Shown: positions 52,212 through 62,241, counted from the first letter of the stretch. The stretch: DNA of 64,000 nt from Shimia abyssi (GCF_003014475.1 NZ_PYGJ01000019.1:1-64000); one strand, 5' to 3'. Notes: generated from the sequence alone by a model not told the origin. Program-made: numbers and translations.

Positions 52212-53606
52212 ATGACTGATACCCGCACCGAAACCGACAGCTTTGGCCCACTCGAAGTTCCCACCGACAAATACTGGGGCGCGCAAACGCAGCGTTCGAT
52301 CATGAACTTTCCCATCGGCTGGGAAAAACAGCCGGTCGCGATCGTGCGCGCGCTTGGTGTGATCAAACAGGCTTGCGCCATGGCCAACATGGCCAGCGGA
52401 AAACTTGACGCAAAGCTTGGCGAAGCCGTCATTCAAGCCGCCTCCGAGGTGGTCGCAGGCAAGTTTGACGACAACTTCCCCCTCGTTGTCTGGCAAACCG
52501 GTTCTGGCACCCAGTCAAACATGAACTCGAACGAAGTGATCGCCAACCGCGCCATCGAAATCCTTGGCGGCGTCATCGGCTCCAAAGACCCGGTGCACCC
52601 AAACGATCACTGTAACATGGGACAGTCTTCCAACGACACGTTCCCAACCGCCATGCACATCGCCACCGCGATGTCCGTGCGTGACGTGCTGATGCCGGGC
52701 CTTACCAAACTTGCCGAGGGCCTTGAGGCCAAATCGGAAGAATTCAAAGACATCATCAAGATCGGCCGCACCCACACACAGGATGCGACCCCGCTCACCT
52801 TGGGTCAGGAATTCGGCGGCTATGCCCACCAGATCCGCAAAGGCATCTCCCGTGTCGAGGCCGCACTGCCCGATATCTATGAACTGGCCCAGGGCGGCAC
52901 CGCTGTCGGCACCGGTCTCAACACACAGAAAGGCTGGGGTGAAGAGGTCGCTGCCAACATGGCCGAGATCACCGGCCTGCCCTTCGTCACCGCCCCCAAC
53001 AAATTCGAAGCGCTCGCCGCCCATGACGCCATGGTCTTCATGTCCGGCGCATTGGCGACCGTCGCCGGCGCGATGTACAAAATCGCCAACGATATCCGCT
53101 TCCTCGGCTCCGGCCCCCGCTCGGGCCTGGGCGAACTGATCCTGCCCGAAAACGAACCCGGCTCCTCGATCATGCCCGGCAAGGTCAACCCGACCCAAGC
53201 CGAAGCCATGACCCAGGTCGCCGCCCACGTCATGGGCAACAACGCCGCGATGACCTTCGCCGGATCGCAGGGCCATTTTGAGCTCAACGTCTACAACCCG
53301 ATGATGTCCTACAATCTGCTGCAATCGATCCAGCTTCTGGGCGATGTCGCAGACAGCTTCACAACCCGGATGCTGAACGGCATTCAGGCCAACGAGCCGC
53401 GCATCGACAAGCTGATGAAGGAATCTCTGATGCTGGTCACAGCACTGGCCCCCACCATCGGCTACGACAACGCCACCAAAGTCGCCAAAACTGCACACAA
53501 GAACGGCACCACCCTCAAGGAAGAGGCTATCGCCCTTGGCTTTGTCGACGCCGAAACCTTCGACGCCGTGGTGCGTCCAGAACAAATGATCGGCCCCAAA
53601 GACTGA
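52212..53606 (+). CDS. fumC: Fumarate hydratase class II
   Basis: 464 residues. The fumarase signature [20 protein letters not shown] (about 315-334) is intact, with [24 protein letters not shown] near the start, [40 protein letters not shown] and [20 protein letters not shown]. It catalyses fumarate to malate in the TCA cycle without an iron-sulfur cluster. CCGGAGGTCACC precedes the ATG. A strong rho-independent terminator follows at 53613-53641. Confidence 0.97.
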   Translation: MTDTRTETDSFGPLEVPTDKYWGAQTQRSIMNFPIGWEKQPVAIVRALGVIKQACAMANMASGKLDAKLGEAVIQAASEVVAGKFDDNFPLVVWQTGSGTQSNMNSNEVIANRAIEILGGVIGSKDPVHPNDHCNMGQSSNDTFPTAMHIATAMSVRDVLMPGLTKLAEGLEAKSEEFKDIIKIGRTHTQDATPLTLGQEFGGYAHQIRKGISRVEAALPDIYELAQGGTAVGTGLNTQKGWGEEVAANMAEITGLPFVTAPNKFEALAAHDAMVFMSGALATVAGAMYKIANDIRFLGSGPRSGLGELILPENEPGSSIMPGKVNPTQAEAMTQVAAHVMGNNAAMTFAGSQGHFELNVYNPMMSYNLLQSIQLLGDVADSFTTRMLNGIQANEPRIDKLMKESLMLVTALAPTIGYDNATKVAKTAHKNGTTLKEEAIALGFVDAETFDAVVRPEQMIGPKD

Positions 53607-53612
53607 CACAAG

Positions 53613-53641
53613 AAAGGGGGGCGGAAACGCCCCTTTTTTTT
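53613..53641 (+). terminator. Rho-independent terminator of fumC
   Basis: GGGGCG-GAAA-CGCCCC is followed by a run of eight T, with A residues before the stem that can extend it. It sits seven bases after the fumC stop. Confidence 0.9.
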
Positions 53642-53914
53642 GGCCACCTGCACTTTCCAGACGATGAAATTTAAATGTCCTCAACCCGGACAATGCCGCC
53701 TGATGCTGGCGCAGCGAAATTCACCTCGATTGCTCGACCATGTCACCGAATTGCTCGCGGCGGCGCAGAAGGATTTTGCCGAAAACAGACGTCCAAATCA
53801 CGCAAATTGCCCGAAGTTCAACCGGGTCACTCGCCGCTCTCATTTGCTACGTTTCCGATGCCGGACAAAGGGTGAGTTCGCTACAGGGCGGTGTCTGTAG
53901 CAATAATACTTGCG
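53642..53914. other. Intergenic stretch, no gene seen
   Basis: About 270 bases between the fumC terminator and the amidohydrolase stop. Open frames here have no recognisable content or ribosome-binding sites. This is the left edge of the amidohydrolase cluster. Confidence 0.5.
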
Positions 53915-55564
53915 TTAATCACCTTTTCCAAAACTTGGCCCGACACCATCCAACGCGCCATCCTGAAGCGTGAAGGTGTTTAGCCAAACCTGAGTATCTA
54001 CTTTGACCTGACGAGGTGCGTCTTCGACTGGGAACCGCATTGGCTGACCCGGTAATTCGCCTGTTGGCTCATTGTCGCGTTTGGTAAACACGCCATTGAC
54101 TATTACGTGAGGGATACCAATCGGAGGCGTGCCTTGCATTTTTGCCTTATAATCAGACCCCGGAGCGACGGTCTCAGGGTCAAAAATAACGATGTCGGCA
54201 GCCATGCCTTCCTGCATCCGGCCCCGTACATCAAGGAACTTAACACCCGTCCCGCCCATATGAAGTGCAGGCCAATAGCTAAGTTGTGACAAGGTAAACA
54301 TCAGCTCAACATCATTGTCGCGAGCAAGCTTTAAAACAGTCGAATGAGAGCCTGACGTTCGCGGGTGACCGGCAAACTCCGTATGGTCACCGTCTGCGCC
54401 GAGGTCTTCGGAGTGCCACATGCTATCACTGGCGACCACCATGTGTGGCACCCGAAGCCATTGTGGCAACCATTCTTCTCGGGCTGGGTTAAAAACAATA
54501 ACAGCCCGACCGGGATCATCGGCTGAGATGCTGGCATATTCTTCGTCTGTCAGGAACTTGTCCTCACTCGGATCATACATAATGTCCTTGTACTCAAGCC
54601 CCAGCGCCCCAATCGCCTCGGGTTTCAATTGATCCGATGCAATCGATGTGGATCCAGCCGTGTAGGGATAATACTCGGACCACATGTTCAATCCCTTAGC
54701 GCGGGCAAGCTGCAACTTTTCTTCGATCTCCCACCAGCCGTAGTCATTGTTGTGGCTATACAGCAGAGGCGCGTCGAGCAGGTACGCATTGGTAAATACC
54801 TCATCAAACCCAAGCGGAGCTTCAGGGTTTTGAGAGGACGTGTGAAACCGCCCATGAACACCTGTTGCCCGACCGTAGCGTGCAGCAGTTCTTTGCAACT
54901 CAAACTGTTCATATGTGCTTATACCAGTCCCGGCGTACCCAACCGTTGATCCGGCACACAGGGCACCTTCCTGAAGGCCCTTGTCAATGATCGCCATGAT
55001 CTGGTTGAGCTGTTCGATGTTCGCCCGAGTAACAGACCAATCAGCCACACCATCTTCAGCACTGGCGAGCGCACGCAGATCAAAGACCTCAGTTGCATCT
55101 GAAGGTTGGTCGATGGTCAGCCCATCCAGAACCACCATTCGTGCCAATTCATGAGAAACGCAGGTGCCATAATTGATCGACCATTTGCCCTCTTCTCGCG
55201 CATACCAGTCCGCAATGTGAACGGCACCGACTTCGCCGTCGTATGCGCTTGTGACACCATCCATCATGCTCATGTTGAGAGCATATTTTTGGCTCGAGTG
55301 GGTATGACTATCGATAAACCCCGGCGCAACGACGTGATCGGTCGCGTCAATGACGTCCGTGCCTTCGATAGGGTCTGTTGTAATTTTTACGATCCATCCA
55401 TCACTGATCCCGACGTTCGCGACTTGATCATAGCCGGTTTCAGGGTCCATTACCCGGCCGTTCATAATCGCAACATCGTATGTTTGAGCGAATAATGACG
55501 AACCTCCGCACAGGAAAACAACCATCGCGTACGATGCGCTACCAAGTGGTTTCAACTTGGGCAT
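53915..55564 (-). CDS. Secreted N-acyl-D-amino-acid deacylase-like amidohydrolase
   Basis: 549 residues. A Sec signal peptide (MVVFLCGGSSLFAQ) is followed by the amidohydrolase start: YDVAIMNGRVMDPETGYDQVANVGI and VVAPGFIDSHTHSSQKY with the HxH metal pair (His96 and His98 region). The C-terminus has GRMQEGMAADIVIFDPETV and GIPHVIVNGVF. The arrangement matches the D-aminoacylase (AAD) subfamily. As an exported enzyme it would cleave N-acyl amino acids or related amides in the periplasm. It is last in a leftward set after a membrane-fusion protein and another amidohydrolase, under a divergent AraC regulator. Confidence 0.85.
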   Translation of the reverse strand: MPKLKPLGSASYAMVVFLCGGSSLFAQTYDVAIMNGRVMDPETGYDQVANVGISDGWIVKITTDPIEGTDVIDATDHVVAPGFIDSHTHSSQKYALNMSMMDGVTSAYDGEVGAVHIADWYAREEGKWSINYGTCVSHELARMVVLDGLTIDQPSDATEVFDLRALASAEDGVADWSVTRANIEQLNQIMAIIDKGLQEGALCAGSTVGYAGTGISTYEQFELQRTAARYGRATGVHGRFHTSSQNPEAPLGFDEVFTNAYLLDAPLLYSHNNDYGWWEIEEKLQLARAKGLNMWSEYYPYTAGSTSIASDQLKPEAIGALGLEYKDIMYDPSEDKFLTDEEYASISADDPGRAVIVFNPAREEWLPQWLRVPHMVVASDSMWHSEDLGADGDHTEFAGHPRTSGSHSTVLKLARDNDVELMFTLSQLSYWPALHMGGTGVKFLDVRGRMQEGMAADIVIFDPETVAPGSDYKAKMQGTPPIGIPHVIVNGVFTKRDNEPTGELPGQPMRFPVEDAPRQVKVDTQVWLNTFTLQDGALDGVGPSFGKGD

Positions 55565-55627
55565 CTCACTTTCCTCTCAGAAGATTTTGGATTTGGCGTT
55601 GAGTTTTCTTGCTCACATACGTCTTAG

Positions 55628-56500
55628 CTATCTTTCGAAGCCCTTGCCCGTCACTTTCAGACCGGGCCTCAGTATTCGGTCAGGATTGGCAAATTCAACC
55701 AGTACAAGTTGTGTCCCTTTTTCGGTGTCAATTTCGTATCCGCCGGAGATCAATTTGCCTTCATGTTGATAATCAGTGCCACCGGGTAATGTGATAACAA
55801 CGATTTGCGAGGCAGAGATTTCTGCTTCAGTTTCTCCAGAACTCATCCGGGCAAATACCCGGTCATATGGAACCTCGAATTGAACATGAATTGGGTCGAG
55901 TTGGACCAGCGTCGCAATTTCCGATCCCTCGTCGATGCTTACATTGGCATTTTCACGATACTTGGGTGCCGACATTTGGCCATCAAAGGGAGCATGTAGT
56001 TTCTGAACCGAAAGAATGGTTTCGGCCATTTCGAGGCGGATCACCGCCGCACGGTGGTCGGCTTGAGCGTTGTCAGCAGCTCGCTTGGCAGCGTCGTAGG
56101 ACACCTCTGAGGCGGCAAAGCTCTGCTTCAGTTTCTGTTGCCTCTGGAACGCTTCATCGGCGCTGGCCATATTAATTTCTGCCTTGGCCAAGGCGGTTTT
56201 GGCGAGTTCGACGTCAAATCTTTTAAAGGCGGTATCAAACTCGACCAGCAAGTCTCCCTTTTGGACCAGTTGGCCTGTCGTGAAATGCAACCGGCTGATC
56301 TTGTTGCTAACCTCCGCAGAGATGTCCCAACTTCCGGCGGCAACCACAACGCCATTTGCTTCTCCGGTCAGAGTTCCCGGCTCTTGACCATATGCGATGC
56401 CGCTGCCGAGAAAAACGCAGGCAATCCAAACAAGGCACGGCAGGACACCTGAAACCTTCCTGAAGTTACCTTTTGACGAAATCAGTCCAGTTTTCTGCAT
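55628..56500 (-). CDS. Membrane fusion protein (RND efflux adaptor), orphan
   Basis: 290 residues. Signal peptide region CLVWIACVFLGSGIAYGQ, then a biotinyl-lipoyl half-motif (ISRLHFTTGQLVQKGDLLVEFD, about 68-89), a long helical hairpin (about 90-165), the second half LHAPFDGQMSAPKYRENANVSIDEGSEIATLV, and a beta-barrel ending IVVITLPGG. This is a complete, rather short HlyD/AcrA-type adaptor. No RND pump, ABC exporter or outer-membrane channel gene is nearby, so it must work with a distant partner or have another role. It lies between two secreted amidohydrolase genes. Confidence 0.85.
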   Translation of the reverse strand: MQKTGLISSKGNFRKVSGVLPCLVWIACVFLGSGIAYGQEPGTLTGEANGVVVAAGSWDISAEVSNKISRLHFTTGQLVQKGDLLVEFDTAFKRFDVELAKTALAKAEINMASADEAFQRQQKLKQSFAASEVSYDAAKRAADNAQADHRAAVIRLEMAETILSVQKLHAPFDGQMSAPKYRENANVSIDEGSEIATLVQLDPIHVQFEVPYDRVFARMSSGETEAEISASQIVVITLPGGTDYQHEGKLISGGYEIDTEKGTQLVLVEFANPDRILRPGLKVTGKGFER

Positions 56501-56693
56501 TCAGTTGTCCCGCACTTTTGGAAAGTCGCTTGATCGAAAATCTGAGGCGCTATCAGCTTCATCGCCCAGTTGCTTTGCCTGATTCTTACATTGTTGCGGA
56601 AAGCGACATTGGTCCAGAATTCGGTTTCGGCAGTTTTGCCGCATACTGGAATATCCATAGGCGCGTGTCGCAAATTGAGTACGGTAGGTGTTC

Positions 56694-58028
56694 TCATTTG
56701 AGTTCATCCTTGAAGACAACTCCGTCCTTCATCACGAAATCAATATTGCCTGCATCTACAAGAATTGTGACGTCTTCCAATGGATTGCCGTCAACCAGCA
56801 AAATATCAGCATACGCGCCAGATCGAATGATGCCGATAGGCCCGTCAGCGTAAGGATTTAGCGGCCCCGTTAATTCAAGAAGCTGCCCGTTGATCGACGT
56901 CGCTTGTCGCAGCGTTTCAAGGTTTGAGAAATACCTGCTGCGATACTCGAACTCGTTGTTGATCTCTGAAAGCCGTGGCCCCCAAAGGTCTGTTCCAAAG
57001 GCAATGTTTATTTCATATTCCTTGGCGAAGTTGATCGACGTCTCAACGCCTTCCCGCACCAGATTGAATTTCTCCGCGACTGTTTCGCCGAAGACTGCAA
57101 TTTGCTCCGGCGTTGGCGGTTCGCCCAGGAAAGCAATTTGGGTAGACAACCAGACATCATTGTCTGCGGCGAGTTGTGCGGTCGCGTCGGTCATGAGTTG
57201 CCCGTGTTCGATAACCTTCACGCCAGCTTGGATCGCGCGGCGAACAGACGCATCAGTGTAGGCGTGAACCATAACGTAGGTGCCCCAGTCCGCAGCCGCG
57301 TCAACAGCCGCTTTCATCTCGTCCGGTAGATACTGGTTCGTATGGATCGGGTCGTACTGCGACGAAATCCCTCCGCCAGCCATCAATTTGATGTGCACAG
57401 CACCCTTACGAAGTTCTTCTCGTGTTGCACGTAAGACTTCCGGAACGCCGTCGGAAATCGCAAAAACCTCTCGGTTGGCCCAAGGTTCAACAGAAAGGTC
57501 ATTGGGATGCGGCGAAGCGTAACCCGCGCGGACATCTCCGTGACCGCTCGTCTGCGAGATGAGCCTTCCGGACGGATAAATGCGGGGCCCCGCAACAAGG
57601 CCTTCGTCAATCGCCTTTTTGATCCCAAAAACTGGGCCACCTACATCCCGTACGGTCGTCCAACCATTCATCAGATAAAATTCGGCGTTCACCGCCGCGC
57701 CGACACCCAAATATTGCCAGTCGACCTGTTCTGTGACTTGATCCAGCGGAACAGGAAGACCGATATGCCCATGTGCTTCTATGAACCCTGGCATCAACGT
57801 GCGTCCCCCACCGTCGACAATCTGAGCGTTTGCAATAAAGAGCGGTTCGCTCGACACCTCGGCAATCATGTTTCCCGTAACCAGTACGTTAGCGTCCTCA
57901 ATAAGCTTCTCGCTGACCCCATCAAAAACATTCACGTTGGTGAAGAGCACCGGAAAGGCCTTTTCCTGTGCAGCGACGCTGGTCGCCCCAAAGGCTAGGA
58001 TCAAGCAAAACTTGGAAATCCTTCTCAT
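56694..58028 (-). CDS. Secreted amidohydrolase (imidazolonepropionase-like / prolidase-like)
   Basis: 444 residues from the ATG at 58028, preceded by a GGGGG-containing leader. Signal peptide FCLILAFGATSVAAQ; then VLFTNVNVFDGVSEKL, LMPGFIEAHGHIGLP (HxH metal pair), GWTTVRDVGG, KLMAGGGISSQYDP (place of the metal-bridging lysine), VMVHAYTDASVRRAIQAGVKVIEHG and FGTDLWGP. This is the Xaa-Pro-dipeptidase-like or imidazolonepropionase-like branch of the amidohydrolase superfamily. The enzyme probably acts in the periplasm on a peptide-like or heterocyclic substrate. First gene of the leftward trio, divergent from the AraC regulator. Confidence 0.85.
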   Translation of the reverse strand: MRRISKFCLILAFGATSVAAQEKAFPVLFTNVNVFDGVSEKLIEDANVLVTGNMIAEVSSEPLFIANAQIVDGGGRTLMPGFIEAHGHIGLPVPLDQVTEQVDWQYLGVGAAVNAEFYLMNGWTTVRDVGGPVFGIKKAIDEGLVAGPRIYPSGRLISQTSGHGDVRAGYASPHPNDLSVEPWANREVFAISDGVPEVLRATREELRKGAVHIKLMAGGGISSQYDPIHTNQYLPDEMKAAVDAAADWGTYVMVHAYTDASVRRAIQAGVKVIEHGQLMTDATAQLAADNDVWLSTQIAFLGEPPTPEQIAVFGETVAEKFNLVREGVETSINFAKEYEINIAFGTDLWGPRLSEINNEFEYRSRYFSNLETLRQATSINGQLLELTGPLNPYADGPIGIIRSGAYADILLVDGNPLEDVTILVDAGNIDFVMKDGVVFKDELK

Positions 58029-58094
58029 GACGTGCCCCCATAAGTTATAGAATGTCTGTGAGCTTCGCATGAGTGGCCAAACTATCAAGGAATA

Positions 58095-59159
58095 ATGCTG
58101 TGCATAATGAGCCAATTTATTCTCAATTTGGATCGCGAAGCACAGTTTGTAGGCGCGTCTAGCATGTCAGAACAACCTGTTCCCTTGATGCTTAACACGC
58201 TTCTGAGGCCTTTTATCTCTGAACTTGATCGTCTCGGTATACCTTACGCACAACTGTTGGAACGGTGTGGGATGAAAAGCCAAAATTTCCTACTAAACGA
58301 GCACTACGTCACTGTGCGCTCAAGCTACAAGTTTGTGGAGGAATGTGCAGAGGCGACCAACGACAAGCACTTTGGCTTCAACTTGGGGAGCAAAGCCCCA
58401 CTTCAATCACTGGCCAACTTTGAGTTGGTAGATTTGTCGCGCAGTTCTCTTGGCGATCTACTCTCAGCGCTCATTCTGGATGCCAGACGTGTCAACTCAT
58501 CTGCTACATACACGATTACAAATGACGGTGAATGGGTGCAGGTAGTGGGAAAACGCGTTTTCCGGCCGGGAAAACCGCCTGCACAGGTGGACGCTTTTTT
58601 CGCAGCCTATATGAGGAACGCAATACGCATCTACGCGGGTCAACGGTGGTCACCTGAGCTCTTGACGATCTGGGTTTGCGATCCGTCTGTCTTACCCATC
58701 TCTCAGCTAAATAATACGGTTGTGATCAAAGGAGACCGGATGGGTGCGAGGTTTCGCTTTCCATCAACTTGGATGGTCCAGAAAGCCGAAGAAATCATCC
58801 AACGTTTGGACCGAACGCGCCGAGAAGAAAGAGAACAATTTATTGCGGATTTTCGGACGTTGTTGTCGGGGCAACTCGGTAACCAAAGCCTGACCATGAA
58901 CACAGTTGCAAAGGACCTTTCGATCTCTCCGTCAACGCTTCGGCGGGAGTTGAAACGCAACGACACGTCTTACTCCTTAGTTTTGACGAATATGCGACTA
59001 GAGCGCGCAGAACATTTATTGAAAGAAAGTGGCATCTCTATCGCAGAGATTGGCAAGCTGGTCGGTTTCGAGAACCCGTCGAGTTTCGCCAGAGCATTCC
59101 GCAGCAAGTCAGGACAGACGCCCAAAGAGTTTCGGGCCTTAAATGCGTCGGAACGGTGA
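58095..59159 (+). CDS. AraC family transcriptional regulator
   Basis: 354 residues from the ATG at 58095 (AAGGA four bases before); ATG codons at 58107 and 58164 are alternatives, the last closest to the usual family start. The N-terminal two thirds resemble the arabinose-binding-like domain of OruR-type AraC proteins (LLRPFISELDRLGIPYAQLLERCGM). The C-terminal double HTH has VAKDLSISPSTLRRELKRNDTSYSLVLTNMRLERAEHLL and ISIAEIGKLVGFENPSSFARAFRSKSGQTPKEFR. It is divergent from the amidohydrolase trio across 66 bases and is its likely activator. Confidence 0.9.
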   Translation: MLCIMSQFILNLDREAQFVGASSMSEQPVPLMLNTLLRPFISELDRLGIPYAQLLERCGMKSQNFLLNEHYVTVRSSYKFVEECAEATNDKHFGFNLGSKAPLQSLANFELVDLSRSSLGDLLSALILDARRVNSSATYTITNDGEWVQVVGKRVFRPGKPPAQVDAFFAAYMRNAIRIYAGQRWSPELLTIWVCDPSVLPISQLNNTVVIKGDRMGARFRFPSTWMVQKAEEIIQRLDRTRREEREQFIADFRTLLSGQLGNQSLTMNTVAKDLSISPSTLRRELKRNDTSYSLVLTNMRLERAEHLLKESGISIAEIGKLVGFENPSSFARAFRSKSGQTPKEFRALNASER

Positions 59160-59420
59160 GGATTGGTTGCTCACGACAGCTACTATTTTGACCGCAATTC
59201 GGACACCGAAGTCCCAAAATTCGCTGCGCCGTAAATGAATGTCCGCTTTTCTGTCGGCGGTGCCTATGACTTCATTGGCGGAAATTGCGCTGCGTCCGCG
59301 AAATACACAACAACATCACTTCCGCTTCGGGCTCAATGCTGACACTCGCATATAAGCGTCGATAACGCCGCCCACCTCACCACTTGGCAACCCCGCCGCC
59401 TCCGCTTAACGTAGGTTTCC
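59160..59420. other. Intergenic stretch, no gene seen
   Basis: About 260 bases between the AraC gene and the DUF4169 gene. It contains no convincing ORF or RNA. Together with the gap at 53.64-53.91 kb it marks the two borders of the amidohydrolase cluster within otherwise housekeeping surroundings. Confidence 0.5.
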
Positions 59421-59594
59421 ATGAGCACCGTCACAAACCTCAACCAATTCCGCAAATCCAAGGCGCGCGTGAACAAAAAAACCCGCGCCGATGAAAACGC
59501 CGTGAAATTCGGCCGTACCAAAGCGCAAAAATCCCTCGAAAAAGCCCGCGCAGAAAAAACCACCCGTGATCTGGATGGCAAAGAACGCGAATGA
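59421..59594 (+). CDS. DUF4169 family small protein
   Basis: 57 residues: VTNLNQFRKSKARVNKKTRAD then NAVKFGRTKAQKSLEKARA and LDGKERE. This is the short, very charged, helical DUF4169 pattern found in Rhodobacterales. Function unknown. It overlaps the next start by four bases (ATGA), and the pair is a conserved unit in this clade. Confidence 0.85.
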   Translation: MSTVTNLNQFRKSKARVNKKTRADENAVKFGRTKAQKSLEKARAEKTTRDLDGKERE

Positions 59595-59809
59595 GCCGCC
59601 CTATAAAACGCTCTCTGACGCTCAAAGGGCACCGCACCTCTGTCTCACTCGAAGATGATTTCTGGAACGCCTTCCGCGACATCGCCGCTGAAAAATATAC
59701 TCCAATCAATGCATTGGCTGCCGAAATTGATGCAACCAGAGATCTCGACGCGGGCCTCGCAACAGCGATCCGCCTCTACGTGCTAAACCACTACCGAACC
59801 AAGCCCTGA
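59591..59809 (+). CDS. Ribbon-helix-helix domain protein
   Basis: 72 residues. KRSLTLKGHRTSVSLEDDFWNAFRDIAAEKYTPINALAAEID shows the beta-strand then two helices of the RHH_4 family. It is probably a small DNA-binding or antitoxin-like regulator; partner DUF4169 is encoded directly upstream with a four-base overlap. No target is known. Confidence 0.85.
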   Translation: MSRPIKRSLTLKGHRTSVSLEDDFWNAFRDIAAEKYTPINALAAEIDATRDLDAGLATAIRLYVLNHYRTKP

Positions 59810-59870
59810 CCCGACCTTGCTCTTTCAGAGTTCAAAAAACACTCGCGCCGCAGGCTCCGACCAGCGCGTC

Positions 59871-60278
59871 TTAACCGCCCGACGCGATCAACCGCACCCG
59901 CTCGATCATCGCGCGCAAGCCATTGGAACGCTGCGAGGACAAATGTTCATTCAACCCCAGCCGCTCCAGCTCACCACGTGCATCCACCGCAAGCACCTCG
60001 GCCAGCGACAACCCGTTATAAAGCTTGCGTAAAACGGCGATCAGCCCGTTCACGATCATAGCGTCACTTTCCCCGTCAAAGGTCAGCACACCACCCTCGA
60101 TCGTCGCGTGCAACCACACCTGACTGGCACAGCCATCTACCTTGGTCGCGGGCACTTTCAACGCATCATCCAACGCGTCCATGTCCTTGCCCTGCTCGAT
60201 CACATAACGATAGCGATCTTCCCAATCTTCCAGGAATTCGAAATCCTCAACAATCTCTTCAAAGGCTTCGGTGGCCAT
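59871..60278 (-). CDS. sufE: SufE family Fe-S assembly protein
   Basis: 135 residues. EDWEDRYRYVIEQGKDM at the start, KVDGCASQVWLHATI with the sulfur-accepting cysteine (about Cys51), and ALRKLYNGLSLAEVLAVD then GLNEHLSSQRSNGLRAMIERV match SufE. It accepts persulfide from SufS for Fe-S cluster building. The start at 60278 has GGAGAAC ahead; the upstream extension is not conserved. No suf operon is nearby, which is common for sufE in this clade. Confidence 0.92.
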   Translation of the reverse strand: MATEAFEEIVEDFEFLEDWEDRYRYVIEQGKDMDALDDALKVPATKVDGCASQVWLHATIEGGVLTFDGESDAMIVNGLIAVLRKLYNGLSLAEVLAVDARGELERLGLNEHLSSQRSNGLRAMIERVRLIASGG

Positions 60279-60408
60279 CTGGTGTTCTCCTTTGCTCCGC
60301 CAAAGACCTAAGCGGCGTTTCACAAAAGGTCCACCCCTCCCATTGACGCTTTTCAAGCAGGCCCTGATGCGCTAACCCATTGACGCAAAGACACGGAGGC
60401 CCGAGACC

Positions 60409-60918
60409 ATGCGTATTGCCCTGACCGCCCTGCTGACCGCCACATTGGCCCTCTCCGCCTGCCAGTCCCGCCTGAACCCGGTGAACTGGTTTGGCAGCGA
60501 CGAAGCCGCCGTACGCGAGGTTGCCGAAACGGGCGAAGTCAATCCGCTGATCCCGTCCGAGGAAACCGGGGGCTTGTTCGCCAAGGGGCCAGCGGCGCCC
60601 TATGGTGGCACGCCAATCTATAACGTCAAATCGATGGAAGTATTACGCGTTCCAGAGGGTGCGCTGATCACCGCGACCGGTGTTGCAACTGTACACGGCG
60701 TGTTTGACGTGCGCCTTTTGGCCCGCAATAATGGCCGCCCCGTTAGCGGTGTTCTCACCTATGACCTTCTTGGGTTGCACCCAAGCGGCGCGCCCGGTGG
60801 TGGCTCTGAACAATCCCGCGAAGTGACGGCGGCGGTTGTCGCGACCAACCAAGAGCTGGCAGGTGTACGCACCATTGTAGTTCAGTCGGCCACCAACGCC
60901 CGCCAATCGCGCCGTTAA
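60409..60918 (+). CDS. Conserved hypothetical lipoprotein
   Basis: 169 residues. The N-terminus LTALLTATLALSACQS carries a lipobox (LSAC, Cys18), so the mature protein should be lipid-anchored. After it come a SRLNPVNWFG segment, a short linker, and a small beta domain (VKSMEVLRVPEGALITATGVATVHGVFDVRLLARNNG, in pieces). Similar short proteins are common in Rhodobacterales and have no assigned function. It stands between the convergent rnd and divergent sufE genes. Confidence 0.75.
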   Translation: MRIALTALLTATLALSACQSRLNPVNWFGSDEAAVREVAETGEVNPLIPSEETGGLFAKGPAAPYGGTPIYNVKSMEVLRVPEGALITATGVATVHGVFDVRLLARNNGRPVSGVLTYDLLGLHPSGAPGGGSEQSREVTAAVVATNQELAGVRTIVVQSATNARQSRR

Positions 60919-60995
60919 CCGGTTGATGGTGAAAATCCGCACCGACGCAATACCGATAAAATACCGACGTTATACCGACGTGGCTTTTGGCGTGA

Positions 60996-62156
60996 TTATT
61001 GCAGCTTAACGATCCGCACGGACCCGCCTTTTGCCGCCAGCGCGACTTGCCCGTCACACAGTCGCAGCGCGTCTTCACCAAACACTTCACGCCGCCACCC
61101 GTTCAGCGCGGCAACATCGCGTTGACCTGATGCCAACGCGTCCAATTCCGACGCAGTCGCGATCAGTTTGGGCGCCACGCCCGAGCTTTCGGTTTTGGCC
61201 TTCAACAACACCCGCAACAGATCCGCCAAAGCCGGATTAACCTGTTGTTTATCATCGCGTTTATCGGGTTTTGGCATGTCTTCGGGTGCGCATTGCAGAC
61301 CGTCCTGAACAGCCTTCATGATGCCTTCTGCAATCTCGCCCTTGCGCGCTTCACGCAGCAATAGGCGGGACCGCCCCAGTTCTTGCAGGTTACTTGGCTT
61401 GGTAGAGGCCAGCTCCACCAATGCATCATCCTTGAATACCCGATTGCGCGGTACGTTCCTGCTTTGAGCATATCCTTCACGAAAACGGGCCAACTCCCTG
61501 ACAATGCTCAGGAATTTGGACGAGTTTGTCCGCGTCTTTACACGCTTCCAAGCGTCGGATGGCAGGATCGTATAGGTATCGGGATGCGTCAGAATCCGCA
61601 GCTCTTCCTCAACCCAATGGCTGCGCCCAGACTCAGACAGTTTACCCGCCAGAAACTCGTAGATCTGGCGCAGATGGGTCACGTCGCCAATCGCGTATTT
61701 CTTCTGCGCATCGGTCAGCGGTCGGCGTGACCAATCGGTAAATCTGCTAGATTTATCAAGCCCTTGCTTGGCAATCTTGCGCACCAATGTTTCATAACCC
61801 ACCTGCTCGCCAAAGCCACAAACCATGGCCGCAACCTGTGTATCAAACAACGGATCAGGAAAGACGCCCGCCTCGACAAAAAAGATCTCCAGATCCTGCC
61901 GTGCAGCATGGAAAACCTTGACCACGCTGGTGTCCCGAAACAGCTCATAAAGCGGCTCAAGCGATAACCCGTCAACCAGTGGATCGACCAGTACCGCGTC
62001 CGTTTCTCCGTCGCCATCAAACGCCATCTGGATCAAGCAAAGCTTTGAATAATAAGTACGTTCTCTGAGAAATTCAGTGTCGATCGTGACGTAGGGCTTG
62101 GCACGTGCCATCTCGCAAAATTGGGCGAGCTCGTCCGTGGTTGTCAGGGTTTTCAT
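60996..62156 (-). CDS. rnd: Ribonuclease D
   Basis: 386 residues. The DEDD exonuclease motifs are present: YVTIDTEFLRE (Asp/Glu), VFHAARQDLEIFF (Asp) and KKYAIGDVTHL (Tyr/Asp). An HRDC-like helical domain follows (FREGYAQSRNVPRNRVFKDDALVELA). It trims the 3' ends of tRNA precursors. The ATG at 62156 matches the family's usual start MKTLTTTDEL; the frame continues to 62201. The region upstream is short, and purN follows in the same direction after a gap of about 85 bases. Confidence 0.93.
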   Translation of the reverse strand: MKTLTTTDELAQFCEMARAKPYVTIDTEFLRERTYYSKLCLIQMAFDGDGETDAVLVDPLVDGLSLEPLYELFRDTSVVKVFHAARQDLEIFFVEAGVFPDPLFDTQVAAMVCGFGEQVGYETLVRKIAKQGLDKSSRFTDWSRRPLTDAQKKYAIGDVTHLRQIYEFLAGKLSESGRSHWVEEELRILTHPDTYTILPSDAWKRVKTRTNSSKFLSIVRELARFREGYAQSRNVPRNRVFKDDALVELASTKPSNLQELGRSRLLLREARKGEIAEGIMKAVQDGLQCAPEDMPKPDKRDDKQQVNPALADLLRVLLKAKTESSGVAPKLIATASELDALASGQRDVAALNGWRREVFGEDALRLCDGQVALAAKGGSVRIVKLQ

Positions 62157-62241
62157 ATGTGGCGGATCTTCTTTTTCTGCGTTGGCCTGTGTTATCCACA
62201 AGCACTACGCACAAACCCACCAAATTGCAATTCCACCTTGG

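Noticed and set aside
52515..53693. 392-codon open frame opposite fumC
   Set aside because: It is a glycine-rich shadow of a strongly conserved gene on the other strand.
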